Positions 35,241-46,344 of a stretch of 64,000 nt of DNA are shown here, in pieces; position 1 is the first letter of the stretch; each line of letters opens with the position of its first letter. The notes below the pieces were generated by a model. The model was not told the DNA's origin. It saw only the letters and a list, made by a program, of their open reading frames with translations, and ran no database searches. The stretch comes from Adiantum capillus-veneris (lineage: Eukaryota; Streptophyta; Polypodiopsida; Polypodiales; Pteridaceae). The stretch lies in NCBI GenBank assembly GCA_014529385.2, contig CM043957.1:89186881-89250880 (forward strand). Direction: 5' to 3'. Position numbers and translations under genes: made by a program.

Positions 35241-36434
35241 ATTGAAGAAATATCTCTCACATTCAATGACAATTGTGACAGATGAGATGCTATCAATAGA
35301 GGAAGACAGTGTGGGGACATTTGAGAATGTAAATGAGGTTTCTGGGAATGAGTTGCAGTAGTTGTTCACCCTAGAAACCTTTGCTTTACATGAATGATCA
35401 AGCAGGCTAGGGGGGGTTGGCAAGCTATGTCATGAAATTTTTGGATGAGCATAAAGTCACTAAGCCATGCCAAAAAGCTTGCCCACTAGCCTTGTGTATA
35501 TACATGTACATAGCCCTACAAGTTTTGGAAGTGACCATCATGTACAAAGGTGTGATTTGGCCAAGCTTAAATGCTGATGTTTTGGGTTATTTGAGTCCCC
35601 AAAATATGGTTTTATTAATTATTTTCAACCGTGCTTTATAGCTCGTGAATCGGACTTGTGCATCATGTGTTATGGGCATCCGAAGTGGGCGGTCACAACT
35701 TAGAAAGTGATGGCATGTGAATGTGACAAAAGAAACTAGGCCAACTTGAGGGTCTAAGATTAGAAATACTAAAACTTTGAATTTTTGGAGATAGCAAAAA
35801 TGATGGGCTTCGAGCCGTGTGTTACAGTGAGTCATTTGGTGACTGGAGCTGCAAATTATGCTTTGGGAAAGTTGCTCAAGAAATGCTCATACTTCGGGAA
35901 AAATCTGGAAATTTTTGGGCATGAGGAAGTTGGGGAGCTTGAGGAGGAAGTGCCGTGTGGCGGGGGACTATCCCACATGGGAAGGAAAAAGTGGAAGGTG
36001 GGGGGGTATATAGCCTAAAGAGAGAGCCCATTATGGCTGTATCACTTGGTGAGAGGCTCTCAAGGCTTGCCATGGAAGGGATCATGGGGAAGAGGGGGCG
36101 CATTTTGGGAGTCCACACTCAGCTCGATTGGCGCCTAGACATCCCTTTTGGTCCATCGAACACTTGCCCCCACCCCATTCCTTGGTCAAAAGGTCACCGA
36201 CAGCTCATTTTTTTCCTATGGATACTCTACGGACATCTCCATGAGATGAGCTTCGTCATGATGTCCTCTGTTTCTCCTGATTTTGAGTGTGTTCCATGCT
36301 TGAAGGGTTTTTCATAAATCTCTACAGGTGTTTACCACAGGTGTTTTCAGCCGTGCAATAGTTCTTCCTTTCGATGGTGTGGCTTGTGCAAGGCTATAGA
36401 GGCATTCATTTTCCTTCTCGTTTGCACGCTAACA
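35241..36434 (+). repeat. Element D 3' non-coding region and probable 3' LTR
   Basis: After pol and a spacer, CTAGGGGGG at about 35408-35416 precedes TGGCAAGC. The stretch to CACGCTAACA (36434) is the likely 3' LTR. The end resembles 30166-30199 upstream of element D gag. The dispersed repeat copy 2 begins right after. Borders are inferred, as no full second LTR is visible. Confidence 0.5.
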
Positions 36435-37263
36435 CCAGTTAGCAATGAGAGGAGAGAGAAAGAGAGGATCATTACCTATGTGTAGAATTAGAGAGAGAGA
36501 GAGAGGGTGAGATTCGCATGTCCTATTTGCAAAGTAGAGAGACAAAGAGGAGTCGCTAGAGGAATTCAGAGCAACTAAGAAGAAAGAAAGAGGTCCATTG
36601 CAGAATGCAAAGTCGATATGATGGTCCAAAGCAAATTGTGAAGATAAAATATAAAGCAGTAAAAGTTGGTCTATATTTTGAAATATAAAATAAATACGAG
36701 CATAAAATTATCCAATAAACAATAAAATTTGAACATTAAGAATAAAAGTTGGAACATAACTGAACATGAATCAAATTTGTATATGTCTTTATGATTTCGC
36801 ATTAGCATGAGTATTTGCAAGAGATTACAATTAAGCAGAAGTGCATATTAGAATCATTGGGAGGATTTGCCAAAACTAGAACATTTGAATAAACAAATTA
36901 CAAAATATCAATTTATTGTGTCAAGAGAGAGTGTATTTGGCAAGTGAGAGTGAATTTGATTATGCAAAGTAAAAATATACTTTATATTGATTGTGAAGTT
37001 CATATATCAGTTTGAAAGTGCAATATTGTGTCTATGATCATTGTCATAAAGAAATGGTTTTGAAATAAGACATTCAAATAGAAATATATATGTGATCTTT
37101 GTTGGTGTGTATGTTAGAAAGAAATGTTTGTAAAAGTGGAGTTTGCAATGCATTACTGTGTGTTTTATAGTTGGTTTTAGTAGATTTGAGTACGCATAAG
37201 TTGAAAATGGGTATAAATTAGAATAATTGGACTACGTTAAAAAGACTTGGAAGGCATAGTCAA
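36435..37263 (+). repeat. Dispersed repeat, copy 2
   Basis: Matches 13677-14434 in the same orientation over about 760 bp, plus about 70 bp absent from copy 1 (near 37110-37200). It ends at the same sequence, GGAAGGCATAGTCA. No coding capacity. Confidence 0.8.
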
Positions 37264-37277
37264 CTCCCCCTCCCTCC

Positions 37278-37282
<5 letters not shown>

Positions 37283-37349
<67 letters not shown>
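37283..37349. repeat. (CT)n microsatellite
   Basis: About 33 CT units, just after dispersed repeat copy 2. Confidence 0.95.
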
Positions 37350-37350
<1 letters not shown>

Positions 37351-38410
37351 CTTCCTTCTTTCTGCCCCTGGCCCAAGGGCACCCATGAAGGGTAGGAACT
37401 ACCTTCATGGGCACTCAAGACTAAGGGTGGCCCCACTGAGCGGCCTAAGCCTAGGGCGCTCACCTTGGTGCCTATTTTGCATGCGCATCCAATGGTAGTC
37501 CATGTGGACTTCTAGCAAGTGAGCTGTGGACGACGTGCAGCCCATGTGGGAATCCAACTTAGCAATTTACTGAGGCACAGTCACCCCTTGGCATGCCACA
37601 TGTGGGGGGGCATCGCCCACGTATGGTACAACATCTGGACAATAAGCCACCCACATGGTGTGGTGATGACTGCCTCCATGGAGGTCCACATGGATTTTAG
37701 GTCACCCTAGTCCACGTGGACGACAGGTCACATACGACGTGAACTATCATGGGCCTCAATCAAATGGTCCATTTGGACATTTTATGAGGCCCTCCTATAA
37801 AAGGGTATGAAAGCCCCTCCCATTTATACTCTTCCCCCTCCCCCCTCACTCACTTGTTCTCTCTCTCACCCACCCCTCTCACTTGTACCCTCCCTCACTC
37901 TCAATGCTCCCCCTACCTTCTCTCACTTGTGCCCTCCCTCTCCCCCAACCTCTCTCACTTGCATCGTCTCTCTCCCCCCCTATTGCTCTGCTTGCTCCTT
38001 CACCTCTCACTCCTGGACTTTCACCTCTCTTGCTCATGCCCTACCTCACCCTCTCTCTCATGACCTCCTATTCCCTCACCTCTCTCTCTCTCTTTCTCTC
38101 TTTCTCTCTCTACCCCTCTTCCATCTCCCTCACCTCCCTCACTCTCACCTCTCTCAATCATAACCTCTCTCACGCCTTCCCACTTCCTCACCTCTCTCAC
38201 TCATGCCCTTCCTCTCCCTCTCTCATGCTCTCCCGCTCTCCTCTCTCACGCTCTCATGCTCTCCTCTCCCTCATGCTCTCTTGCTCTTTCAATTGCACTC
38301 TCCCTCACCCTCACTCCTCACTTTCACCATCTCCCACTCTCGCTCCCTTACTACCTTTTCTCTCTATCTTGTGCTATGCCTCTCTTGCTCTCTCACTCTC
38401 TTTTTCTCTT
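37350..38410. repeat. GC-richer stretch then long pyrimidine-rich low-complexity DNA
   Basis: 37350-37820 is GC-richer, with repeated CCACATG/CATGTGG-like words and no gene. 37826-38410 is almost wholly C/T on the plus strand, built of short CTCTCC, CTCAC and CTTGC words. Frames rich in Leu, Ser and Pro across it are composition artefacts. Confidence 0.75.
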
Positions 38411-38758
38411 TTGCATTTCGCTCTTTCCAAAAAAGTTCCAATTCTCACACAAAATCAATCCAAAGGATTTGATCTTTGGGATGAAATTTCAATCAACATG
38501 ACTCAAAAGGGTGGTTCCTTGCAAGCAACGACATATGTACTTGTTGCATCCATAGTGACAAAAATTGAACCTTTCAATGACCTCTTTAGTGTTGTTGCTT
38601 ATAGTCACATTTTGGCGGGGTGGATTGATGCAAATATTGTGCCATACAATCACCTTTGTCATCTTTGTCATCTTTTGGCCAATCCGGTCATTAGAATGAG
38701 CAATGACTATGTTGTAGAGCTCACTACTTCTAAGCTGAAAGAGGCTATCAACCTATGA
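38411..38758 (+). other. Possible coding relic, unknown
   Basis: A frame open to 38758 leaves the low-complexity tract and gains normal protein composition: DLWDEISINMTQKGGSLQAT, VASIVTKIEPFNDLFSVVA and HLLANPVIRMSNDYVVEL. I do not recognise it. It has no believable start of its own and may be the end of a decayed gene or element ORF. Confidence 0.3.
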
Positions 38759-40158
38759 TTGCCCGTTTTATTATGTCCAGAATCTTCCTTGGGAAATATT
38801 TCATACCTTTCAATAGGCATGGTGTTCATCGGAGAGATTTGATCATGTCATCCACCTTTTTTTATTAGATTAGGGACATTTCAAAGATCAATCAGATAAA
38901 AGAAAAAAATATTTTGTGGTGTAGGATGAGAACTACCAGCTTCATGCATGAATATATTGGGCATGGCATGAGCAATGGGATTAATTCACAACCCCAAAGG
39001 TTGAGTGCACCCTCACGAGGTTTGACCCTCAAGAGATGGTAGCATTTGTTCTTGGCATGATCAGTAGGTAAGGTTCTTTAAATTTTCTTTGTTGCATTCT
39101 AGTTTTAAATGGTCGCTTAACGATATCTATTTCATTAATAATTAGGGTTACACAAACATGCCTCACATTACCCCCACAATATTTCTTGATGCAAAAGTTG
39201 GCACTTGCAGACATTCTGTGTTGGACAAATTCAACGAGGAAGACATGGCAAAGTCTAAAAAATCTCTTTGTGGCATTGCCATGAATCGATCAAAGTAGCT
39301 TAAAATTTCAATGTTTTTGCTAGTTCAATTCTTGTGAAATTTGAGTGTAATCTATAGTATACATGCATGTAATGACTTGAACGTATTGTGTTTAGAATTC
39401 AATCAACCTATATGTTGTGTACTCTTGGAGGATTTTGATGCAAAGTATTGCCAACAAACATAGAACTTGCCTACAAAAGACACAAGCGAGTACTTTTCAA
39501 GAGAAGAACAATACAAAGCAAGCTATGCCACATTTTTGAATGCTATTGAGAAATTCTTTGCTTGGAAGGGGTTAAAAGTTCTTATCTTCGTGAATCTAGA
39601 GAATGGAACATGTTTTTTGGAAAGTGCATTTTCATCGTAGGTTGGGGAGAAAAGGGGTGAAAAATGACCCTTTCAAAGTATATGAGGTTTCATATACACA
39701 TATCAGCCCTACGGAGTGAGTATACTTTACTTTTGAATGTGATTGTTTTTTAGCAGATTAACCTAGCATTACATCATTTTCATATTCTAGGAAATGTTGT
39801 TTAGTGGACATTGGCCAAGGGCAATGTTGCAATGACTAAGACATCTATTCTAACACCCGCGAAGCCATTCTTGCATTGGTTGAGAATGCATGTCTATTGG
39901 TAGAAATTGGAAAGATGAGTACAACAACATAGGAGAACGGTGATATTAAATGTATATATGAGTACAATGTTACTGAGGCTTCTTGTGGAGGGGTGTATTG
40001 AAGGGCAAATGGCATGACTGTGAAAGAATAACAACCCCAAGGCGTGATGAAGGTTGTTTCAGTTGATCCTCTAATGCAATACCTATTTGAAAGTAACCTA
40101 AGTATCCATCACACACAGTATACTTCTCATGATCGGCTACCTCATTTAGTATCTCATC
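38759..40158. other. Unassigned DNA
   Basis: No gene or element recognised. Short frames only. Confidence 0.4.
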
Positions 40159-40590
40159 CTAAAATGGGAGGGGAAAGTGATCTCTTTTTGTCGCCTCATT
40201 GAGTGGACAGTAATCCACACACTCCCTCCACTTTCCATTCTTTTTGGGAGTGACCACAATTGGGGACACCCACTTTGAATTCTCCACTGGATAAATGAAA
40301 TCTGCTGCTAAAAGGTTTCTTACCTCCTTGAGTAAATCCTGCTCCTTGATGACTCCTAGCCTTTGTAGCTTTTGAGACTTAGGTGTCACCTCTGGCTTTA
40401 ACTCAATCTTGTGTTGAACAACATCTACTCCATGCACGTCGGTGTAGTCTTTAGCAAAAAGCTTAGGAAACTTTTTTAGCACACATTTGAACTCCCCCCT
40501 TTCTTCCTTTGTAAGTGTGTTTGATAGCATACCTTCTAGCATCCCTTCATCTTCCATACCTTGGTTCTCTTGAGGACCTACCTCCTCCAA
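40159..40590 (-). pseudogene. Fragment of a Ty3/gypsy reverse transcriptase
   Basis: Minus-strand piece covering the linker before RT and the RT fingers: FKCVLKKFPKLFAKDYTDVH, VVQHKIELKPEVTP, SKWVSPIVVTPKKNGKWREC and EATKRDHFPLPF. It stops where the palm should begin, so only the first part of RT is here. It is on the opposite strand to elements A to D. Its closest look is to element D RT, by eye. Confidence 0.85.
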
Positions 40591-40852
40591 GCTTGGGCAA
40601 GAGGTATCTTGGTTGTTTGCTTAAACCTTACCCCAAAGTAGAATTGAACTGAGTGAGCAAAAACATCCTAGACGAAGACAGTAGTCCTAAAGTTCTTGAG
40701 CATATTCAAGCCATGTCTCTCAGGCTAGATAGGATTGATATGATGAGGTGATTAAGTAACAGCCCCCACAATGCGACAAAGTACTTTGAAGAGGGTATGT
40801 GTTCCAAGCTTAGCTCCTACTCACAGTCACCACTGCAATCCTGAGGCTCATG

Positions 40853-40978
40853 TCAATTTTCTGACTCAGAGGGGTTGTAGAGAGCGCCATCATCAGGATC
40901 GGGAGGAGGGTCGTCATCTTCAGCTCCGCTCTCGTAGTCACCATCTCCGGCATCTGGAAAATCTTCAAAAATCTCCAT
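40853..40978 (-). CDS. Short acidic ORF or terminal exon, unknown
   Basis: An ATG at 40978 on the minus strand gives a 41-residue acidic peptide: MEIFEDFPDAGDGDYESG, then AEDDDPPPDPDDG, ending NPSESEN and a stop. The frame is open for about 17 more codons upstream (NSLPRQQAIQRLRH), where a pyrimidine-rich stretch ending in AG could be a splice acceptor. It may therefore be the last exon of a host or DNA-transposon gene that element B interrupted. No domain recognised. Confidence 0.3.
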   Translation of the reverse strand: MEIFEDFPDAGDGDYESGAEDDDPPPDPDDGALYNPSESEN

Positions 40979-41122
40979 GTGGCGTAGGCGTTGGATAGCT
41001 TGTTGCCTCGGCAGAGAATTGTTTTCTCAAACCAAAACAATGAGGAGAGAGCACCATTGCCACAGAGGGGCAATTGCTGTGGAGAACGGGAAAAGAAGCC
41101 ATCGTACATAAATATTGCATTG

Positions 41123-41127
41123 GCGAC
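41123..41127. repeat. Element B target-site duplication, left
   Basis: GCGAC directly before the 5' LTR, identical to 52568-52572. Confidence 0.9.
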
Positions 41128-42085
41128 TGTTGACCGCTGGGTCAACAACACAACATAACTCAAGTTTCATACCAAAGTCTTATCTTTTGCGAGTTATGAA
41201 ATGATGCGGATTATGGCTATAAACGTCATTTGTAATGAGTAGTTATTCTAGTTTCAGAAGCCGGGGTGCAATGGCACTTCCAGATTGTAAACACAAAGCC
41301 ATTTGACCCTTTCAACCCCATTTTTGGTTAAACCTAAGGTAACCTTAGTATATAAGGTACCTAGGTCATTTTGTAAAAGGACTTTTAAATCATAATCAAA
41401 ACTTAGCGCTGCCGTCTACTGTGTGTGAGAGAGAAAGAGAGTGAGTGTGAGCTTCATCCTCTTGCTACGCCATGCTCGCTCAACACATTGGAGATCCGAC
41501 TGCACCATTGCTGTAGGCTCGAGGAGAGCTACGCGACAATGCCAAGCATTCCACGCGAGATGAAGCGCACACGTCGACGCATCTACGAGCTATTTGTGGC
41601 CGTAAGTGTATCAAACGATGTTTGTTTTCTGCATGCTAGTAGTCTATAGAATCGTGGCGACATAAGCTACGCATAGGTACTCATAAATTTCAGTTTCGAG
41701 CACTTTCAAAATTCTACTCTGTCATCCTACACGTTTTTCGCAGACGGGTTTAGAGTGAGGGTTTTGAGTGTAGAAGCTTAGGGACAGGTGTATCCTAGTG
41801 AGGGGATGGTGTTCCTTAAGTTTCGTATGAATTTGGCATGATTAGGTGAGTTACCTTCCGTATGTGTGTATGTGGCTAGGTGGTGTAGTTGAGGGTAGTG
41901 AGGTTCTTGATTGTGATTTAGTTGGCCTTCCTGAGTGTTGTATGTGTAGGATGGTCTCAGCCTAACAAGCTTAAGAGATTTCCTCCGTGTGCCTATCGTG
42001 TCATCTGTTTCCTCGATTGACATTATGTTGATCTAGGTAGTGTTTGCATGCACTTCATGGGTGTGTGAGTCTCTCCCGTCCAACA
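41128..42085 (+). repeat. Element B 5' LTR
   Basis: 958 bp, starting TGTTGACCGCTGGGTCAACA, itself a near-palindrome with 8-bp arms, and ending CGTCCAACA. TATATAAG lies at 41349-41356. At 41721-41735 GTCATCCTACACGTT is a half-site of the B-type palindrome with one CpG decayed to CpA; the 3' LTR keeps CGCG. Confidence 0.95.
41349..41356 (+). promoter_or_regulatory. TATA box of element B 5' LTR
   Basis: TATATAAG, 221 bp into the LTR. It is conserved in the 3' LTR (51831-51838) and in the element A LTR. Confidence 0.65.
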
Positions 42086-42086
42086 T

Positions 42087-42105
42087 TGGCGCCGCTGTCG
42101 GGGAC
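42087..42105 (+). promoter_or_regulatory. Primer-binding site, tRNA-Asp-like
   Basis: TGGCGCCGCTGTCGGGGAC begins one base after the 5' LTR. It closely matches, with about three differences, the TGGCGCCGTTGCCGGGGAT primer site known from Athila-type plant elements, which is complementary to the 3' end of tRNA-Asp. The match to that tRNA is from memory. Confidence 0.75.
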
Positions 42106-42628
42106 ACAAGGACCTAAGTAGGTTTCCTACTAACACTCGTGTGATGGTTGCTTGATTTAGTTTCGGCTAAAGAAAGCATTTTTCTTAAGTGGATCCGAAA
42201 GAGGATATGCCGCGATCAAGTGGATAGCCAGGAAGCGTGTGTCTTGCCGAGGGTCTGCGACTAGATAGGTTTAGTTAGGATCTGTAGATTAGAGTAGTTG
42301 TTGGTGGTCGAGTGATTTTTGAGGTGATAAAAGCGTTTACTAGTCCGTGTGTGGCAGTGAAGTGTTTTTCTACTCATAGATGCAAAACCCCATATGATTT
42401 GTAGGAGTAGCTTTAGGTAAGTGATCTGATTCTGATCTAGAGCTATTCAACACTGAATTATTTGCAAAAGTGCTTGATTGCATTTGAAATCACGAAAAAG
42501 TGTGCTTTTGAGGATAAAAATGCATTAAACAAGCTTTTGTGGATATTTTTGTATGACTGACTGATGTTGTGTATATAAAGGAGCATTTGCAAGGGTTCTG
42601 TGAAGAAAACCTGCAATTCTGTAAACAT
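42106..42628 (+). other. Element B leader before the palindrome array
   Basis: No gene. Unique-looking leader sequence between the primer site and the first palindrome. Confidence 0.5.
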
Positions 42629-44348
42629 AGACATCCTATGTGTAGGATGTCTCAAGGGGTTTCTGGAGACCAAATTTGAAAATTTTGACTGCACCAGTGG
42701 GTTCAAAGGGTAGGTTTTACCCTAGTAACATATTGACTTGGGTGTTTTTCCCTATTTTTGTTGACCAAAAGCCAAAAGGCGGAGTCAGAAAACGTAAAAT
42801 TTCAGCAAAGACTTAATTGAGTGATTTTTGCATGTTTTTGCAATTGTGAAGCATACTTGCACTTGCTGAGAGCATAAGGAAGCATCAAGGACACTTCAGT
42901 CTCAAAAAATCAACAGTAGACATCCTACGCGTAGGATGTCTACAGGGTGATCTGGGCATTTTTTTTTGAAAATCGGAGGTTACCAGTGTGTTCAGAAGGT
43001 AGTGTTTTACCCTATTTTCACCTGGAAAGTGGAAATTTGACCAAATTTTGACAAATCAAAGCCAAAAGACGAGAATTGCCAGACATCCTACCCAAATTGT
43101 GCCCAAGGCATAATTTTGAGACCAAACCATAGGGTGACTTCATGTGCATGTTATACATGATGTTTTGAGTGCATGTGATAAATTTCATCTCATTTGGGTC
43201 AGTAAAAGAAAGATTGAGCAGACTTTAGCACTTTTGATTGAAAAAGACTAGAACAGCTAAAATTGGGATCTTTTGAAATCCAAACCAAAATTTGAGCATA
43301 CCACTGGGTTGCTGACATCAAGAGAAGCTGTGGGACAAGTTTGGGATCAAACAGGCCAAGACGACATCCTACGCGTAGGATGTCTTTTGTGTGATTTTGG
43401 ACTCTAAAATAAATTCTGAGCATACCACAGTGATCAGCACCTTAATGAGAGTCTGTGATTCAAATTTGGGGCAATTCTGAGCAGTTAGACATTCTACGCG
43501 TAGGATGTCTAAGGCATGATTTAGAGGCCAAATTCAAACTGTGGACATAGCAGGGTGTTGTATAGCCTTAGGCAAGCCTCCTAGTCAAAGTTGGTCCAAT
43601 TTGGAGTTGATTTGACTTAGGAATTCATCAGAACAGACATCAGGCTTTTGGAACAAATTCTTGATCATTTGACCAACCTATAGGTGTCAGAATCAAAAAG
43701 TAAAAATAGCTGCGAGTTAAGCACATCAAGGGGAAGCTACAGTGCAAGTTTGACATGAAACAAAGCAAAAAGACATCCTACGCGTAGGATGTCTCAAGGG
43801 TCATAAAGTGGTCAAAATTCTACTTTGGTCATATAGGGAGGTTCCTGGTGTCTCAAGGATTCCAGAACTTTTTTCAAAAGTGAATTTGGACCTTGTTTGG
43901 TCTATTTACCAAGCAAAGACAAGAATTGTCAGACATCCTACTCTTGGAGTGCACTAGAAGCTCTTGCAGCCCAAATCTTGACCTATTGGCATCCAAATTC
44001 AATTCTAAGCATACCATTGTGTTGCTGAGCACTAGGAGAATCTTGGGATCAAGTTTGGAAAAAATCTAAGCACCTAGACATCCTACGCGTAGGATGTCTC
44101 CAGCTTGATTTAGGACTCCAAACCAACCTCTGAGCACACCACTGTGATCAGCACACCAAGGAGAAGCTGGGGTGAAAATTTCAAGTCATTATGAGCAAAA
44201 AGACATCCTACGCGTAGGATGTCTCAAGGAAATTTTTAAATCCAAATGAAAATCTGAGCATACCATTGTGTTGCTGGACTTAAGGGGAGTCTCTGGACCA
44301 AATTTTGTTAAATTCTGAGCATATAGACATACTCTAGGCCAGTTTTAG
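42629..44348 (+). repeat. Palindrome-bearing tandem array, B-type
   Basis: Intact or nearly intact copies start at 42629 (loop TGTG instead of CGCG), 42918 (extended to 28 bp), about 43362, 43487 (one T:G mismatch, a wobble pair in RNA), 43771, 44076 and 44201. The core is CATCCTACGCGTAGGATG, flanked by AGA and TCT. Half copies that lost the right arm start at 43081, 43931 and 44325. Spacings cluster at 124-126, 145-163 and 280-289 bp. Unlike in element A, some spacers are repeats themselves. A diverged unit of about 125 bp holds TCTGAGCATACCACTGTG, then AAGGAGAAGCTG-like and AAGTTTGG-like words. The array fills the leader ahead of gag. Confidence 0.95.
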
Positions 44349-44757
44349 GGTCCAACTGTACTTTTGACCATACAGGAGTGTTCACAGTCTCACAGAAATC
44401 CCAAATATCTTTTCAAAATTGAATTTGGACTCATTTTGACCAGTCTAAACTGCATTTCACTATTTTGGCCATAACTTTCACAAACGGTATCGGATCGGAA
44501 AAGTTTTTATATCAAAACGTAGTCTGAGAGTGGCTCTACAGATCTCAGAGCAAAACTTGAACAACTTTGAAAAAAACATCGTTTGAGGCCTCAAAATTCA
44601 TCCGGAAGTTAGGGGTGTTTAAAAGCGACAATTTACGAGAATTGTGACGAAATGGTTGTGCTTTTGGACATAGTTTCGACTTTTCCCTAACCAAAGCACT
44701 TGAACACAGTGGACTAAGTATACTTGAACCAAGCAAAAGCTCTTAAGCCTAGAAATC
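44349..44757 (+). other. Element B leader between the array and gag
   Basis: No gene seen. It runs directly into the gag ATG. Confidence 0.5.
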
Positions 44758-46344
44758 ATGTCTACCCTAGATTCAAACGCAGCTTACACAAACTTGGAGA
44801 TCCCGACGATAGAGGAATATCCTCCCACAATGGATCGTCCAAACTTGCAATTGATAAAGACCCATCTTGTTGAGAGAGTTTGGATGATTGGTCATGAGAG
44901 TGAAGGACTATATAGATACATTGACGACAATGAGGTCAATCTTTATAGGTTCTCAGATCCATACCTAGAAGAGATAACAGATTACAAGCTCTTATATGTC
45001 TACACATATGGAGTCGACTGTCAATGGAGATCTATAGTTGTCGACAAGTATGGACGAGAATACAGAGTTGTAGAAAGCACAAATCCACAGACTGTACTAG
45101 AAAGAGGTGGATGTTTGGTCAATGAAGGACCACCAATGCCTCCACCAAACACGAGAATTCCTATAGGAATTCCAGGAAGAGAGCCACCAGGATTCCCTTC
45201 AAGAGCGATAACGAGAGAAGGATTGGGAGAGTCTCTGGTTAGACTTGTAGACAATCGACGAGTTAGACCATCCCAAGTCCAGAAATGGGTAAACAAAAAA
45301 TACTCCGGAGATAAAGATCCGAGAGATCACATAGCGGCTTTTAGAAGAGTGATTAGAGCAGAGGAAGTTTCAGATTTTGCGACACAGTTTGCGGGATTTG
45401 GATTGACTCTAGAAGATGATGCAGCTACATGGTTCGACTCGGTGGAAAAAAGGGATTTTGAGACCCTAGATGAGCTGTTTGAGGAGTTTATTGAAGAATT
45501 CTCGCCAAAAGGCATTGCTCACAACACGGTCTCGCAAATCCATAGATTCAAACAGAAAGAGGATGAATCAGTACGCAAAGCATCATTACGACTCAAGAGA
45601 TATGTTAAGCTCTGTCCAAGAGCGGAATTACCTACACAAGCACGACTGATGCTGATCTTTATCCAGGGAATGAGACATGTGGGCCTTCAGAAGGATCTAC
45701 ATATGATAAGGAGGATGACGCTAAACGAGTTGATCAAAGAAGCTCTTTATCTAGTGGATAACTGTGAGGGATACAAAGAAACGGACTTAAAGAGTCAAGG
45801 AGATGACACATCCTCTCAGCACAGTGTTTCACAGATAAGTGAGTCCATTGCCAAGCCAACGGCACCTATTGATCAAGAAAAGCTTATCGACGACTTGGTT
45901 AAGAGGTTGATTCCTCTTGTAAGGTCTGATTCGGGAGAGCCGAAGTGGTGTGAAATTGAGAGAAAATGGATGAACCATACGGGGGAAGAGTGCTATTATA
46001 GCATGGAAAATGCTAGAGAGAGATATGTACAACCTGTTCCAAAAGCACCTACTCCACCTAGATACATTACGGGGAATGCGCCAAGACCAGTAGGAGTTTT
46101 AAGGCCACAGCTTGTCTTAGGACAACAACCTCCGCTGCCAGGTGCTAGAATGCAGGTAGAAATGAGATACATGCCAATGATGAAAGCATCAAATAAACCA
46201 ACGCCAGTACCAGCTACAATGTGGTATAGCAACCAAAGTGAGTACTACCCTTTTGAAGCAACAAAATGTGAGAGAAACACATGGAGTGGTGAGGCCGGTA
46301 CAACCTCCACCTCCTGGGTTTCAGTCGAAAGAAAGAAGGTATGA
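44758..46344 (+). CDS. Element B gag
   Basis: An intact 528-codon frame from ATG at 44758. The N-terminal part is unique. The middle (about residues 175-340) is a retrotransposon gag capsid domain: WVNKKYSGDKDPRDHIAAFR, EDDAATWFDSVEKRDFETLD, LFEEFIEEFSP, QIHRFKQKEDESVRKASLRL and LMLIFIQGMRHVGLQKDLHM. It is expected to form the element's particle. The zinc knuckle lies in the next frame (46528-46566), so a frame change near 46240-46340 is needed to link gag to protease. Whether that is programmed or an indel cannot be told here. The frame is unbroken despite the lack of pol, suggesting recent selection or youth. Confidence 0.9.
   Translation: MSTLDSNAAYTNLEIPTIEEYPPTMDRPNLQLIKTHLVERVWMIGHESEGLYRYIDDNEVNLYRFSDPYLEEITDYKLLYVYTYGVDCQWRSIVVDKYGREYRVVESTNPQTVLERGGCLVNEGPPMPPPNTRIPIGIPGREPPGFPSRAITREGLGESLVRLVDNRRVRPSQVQKWVNKKYSGDKDPRDHIAAFRRVIRAEEVSDFATQFAGFGLTLEDDAATWFDSVEKRDFETLDELFEEFIEEFSPKGIAHNTVSQIHRFKQKEDESVRKASLRLKRYVKLCPRAELPTQARLMLIFIQGMRHVGLQKDLHMIRRMTLNELIKEALYLVDNCEGYKETDLKSQGDDTSSQHSVSQISESIAKPTAPIDQEKLIDDLVKRLIPLVRSDSGEPKWCEIERKWMNHTGEECYYSMENARERYVQPVPKAPTPPRYITGNAPRPVGVLRPQLVLGQQPPLPGARMQVEMRYMPMMKASNKPTPVPATMWYSNQSEYYPFEATKCERNTWSGEAGTTSTSWVSVERKKV

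Larger units (their letters stand above)
30495..36434 (+). mobile_element. Element D: decayed Tat-lineage Ty3/gypsy element with two RNase H domains
   Basis: Plus-strand gag, protease, RT, RNase H, a second archaeal-type RNase H and integrase. The second RNase H between the first and integrase is the hallmark of the plant Tat lineage. Many stops and frameshifts run through all parts. A purine run, CTAGGGGGG (about 35408-35416), is the probable polypurine tract. The 3' LTR would then run from about 35418 to 36434, close to 1 kb; its borders are inferred. Confidence 0.8.

Noticed and set aside
37807-38400. Long Ser/Leu/Pro-rich frame as a secreted or cell-wall protein
   Set aside because: The DNA is a pyrimidine-rich low-complexity tract and all three forward frames are open with the same composition.
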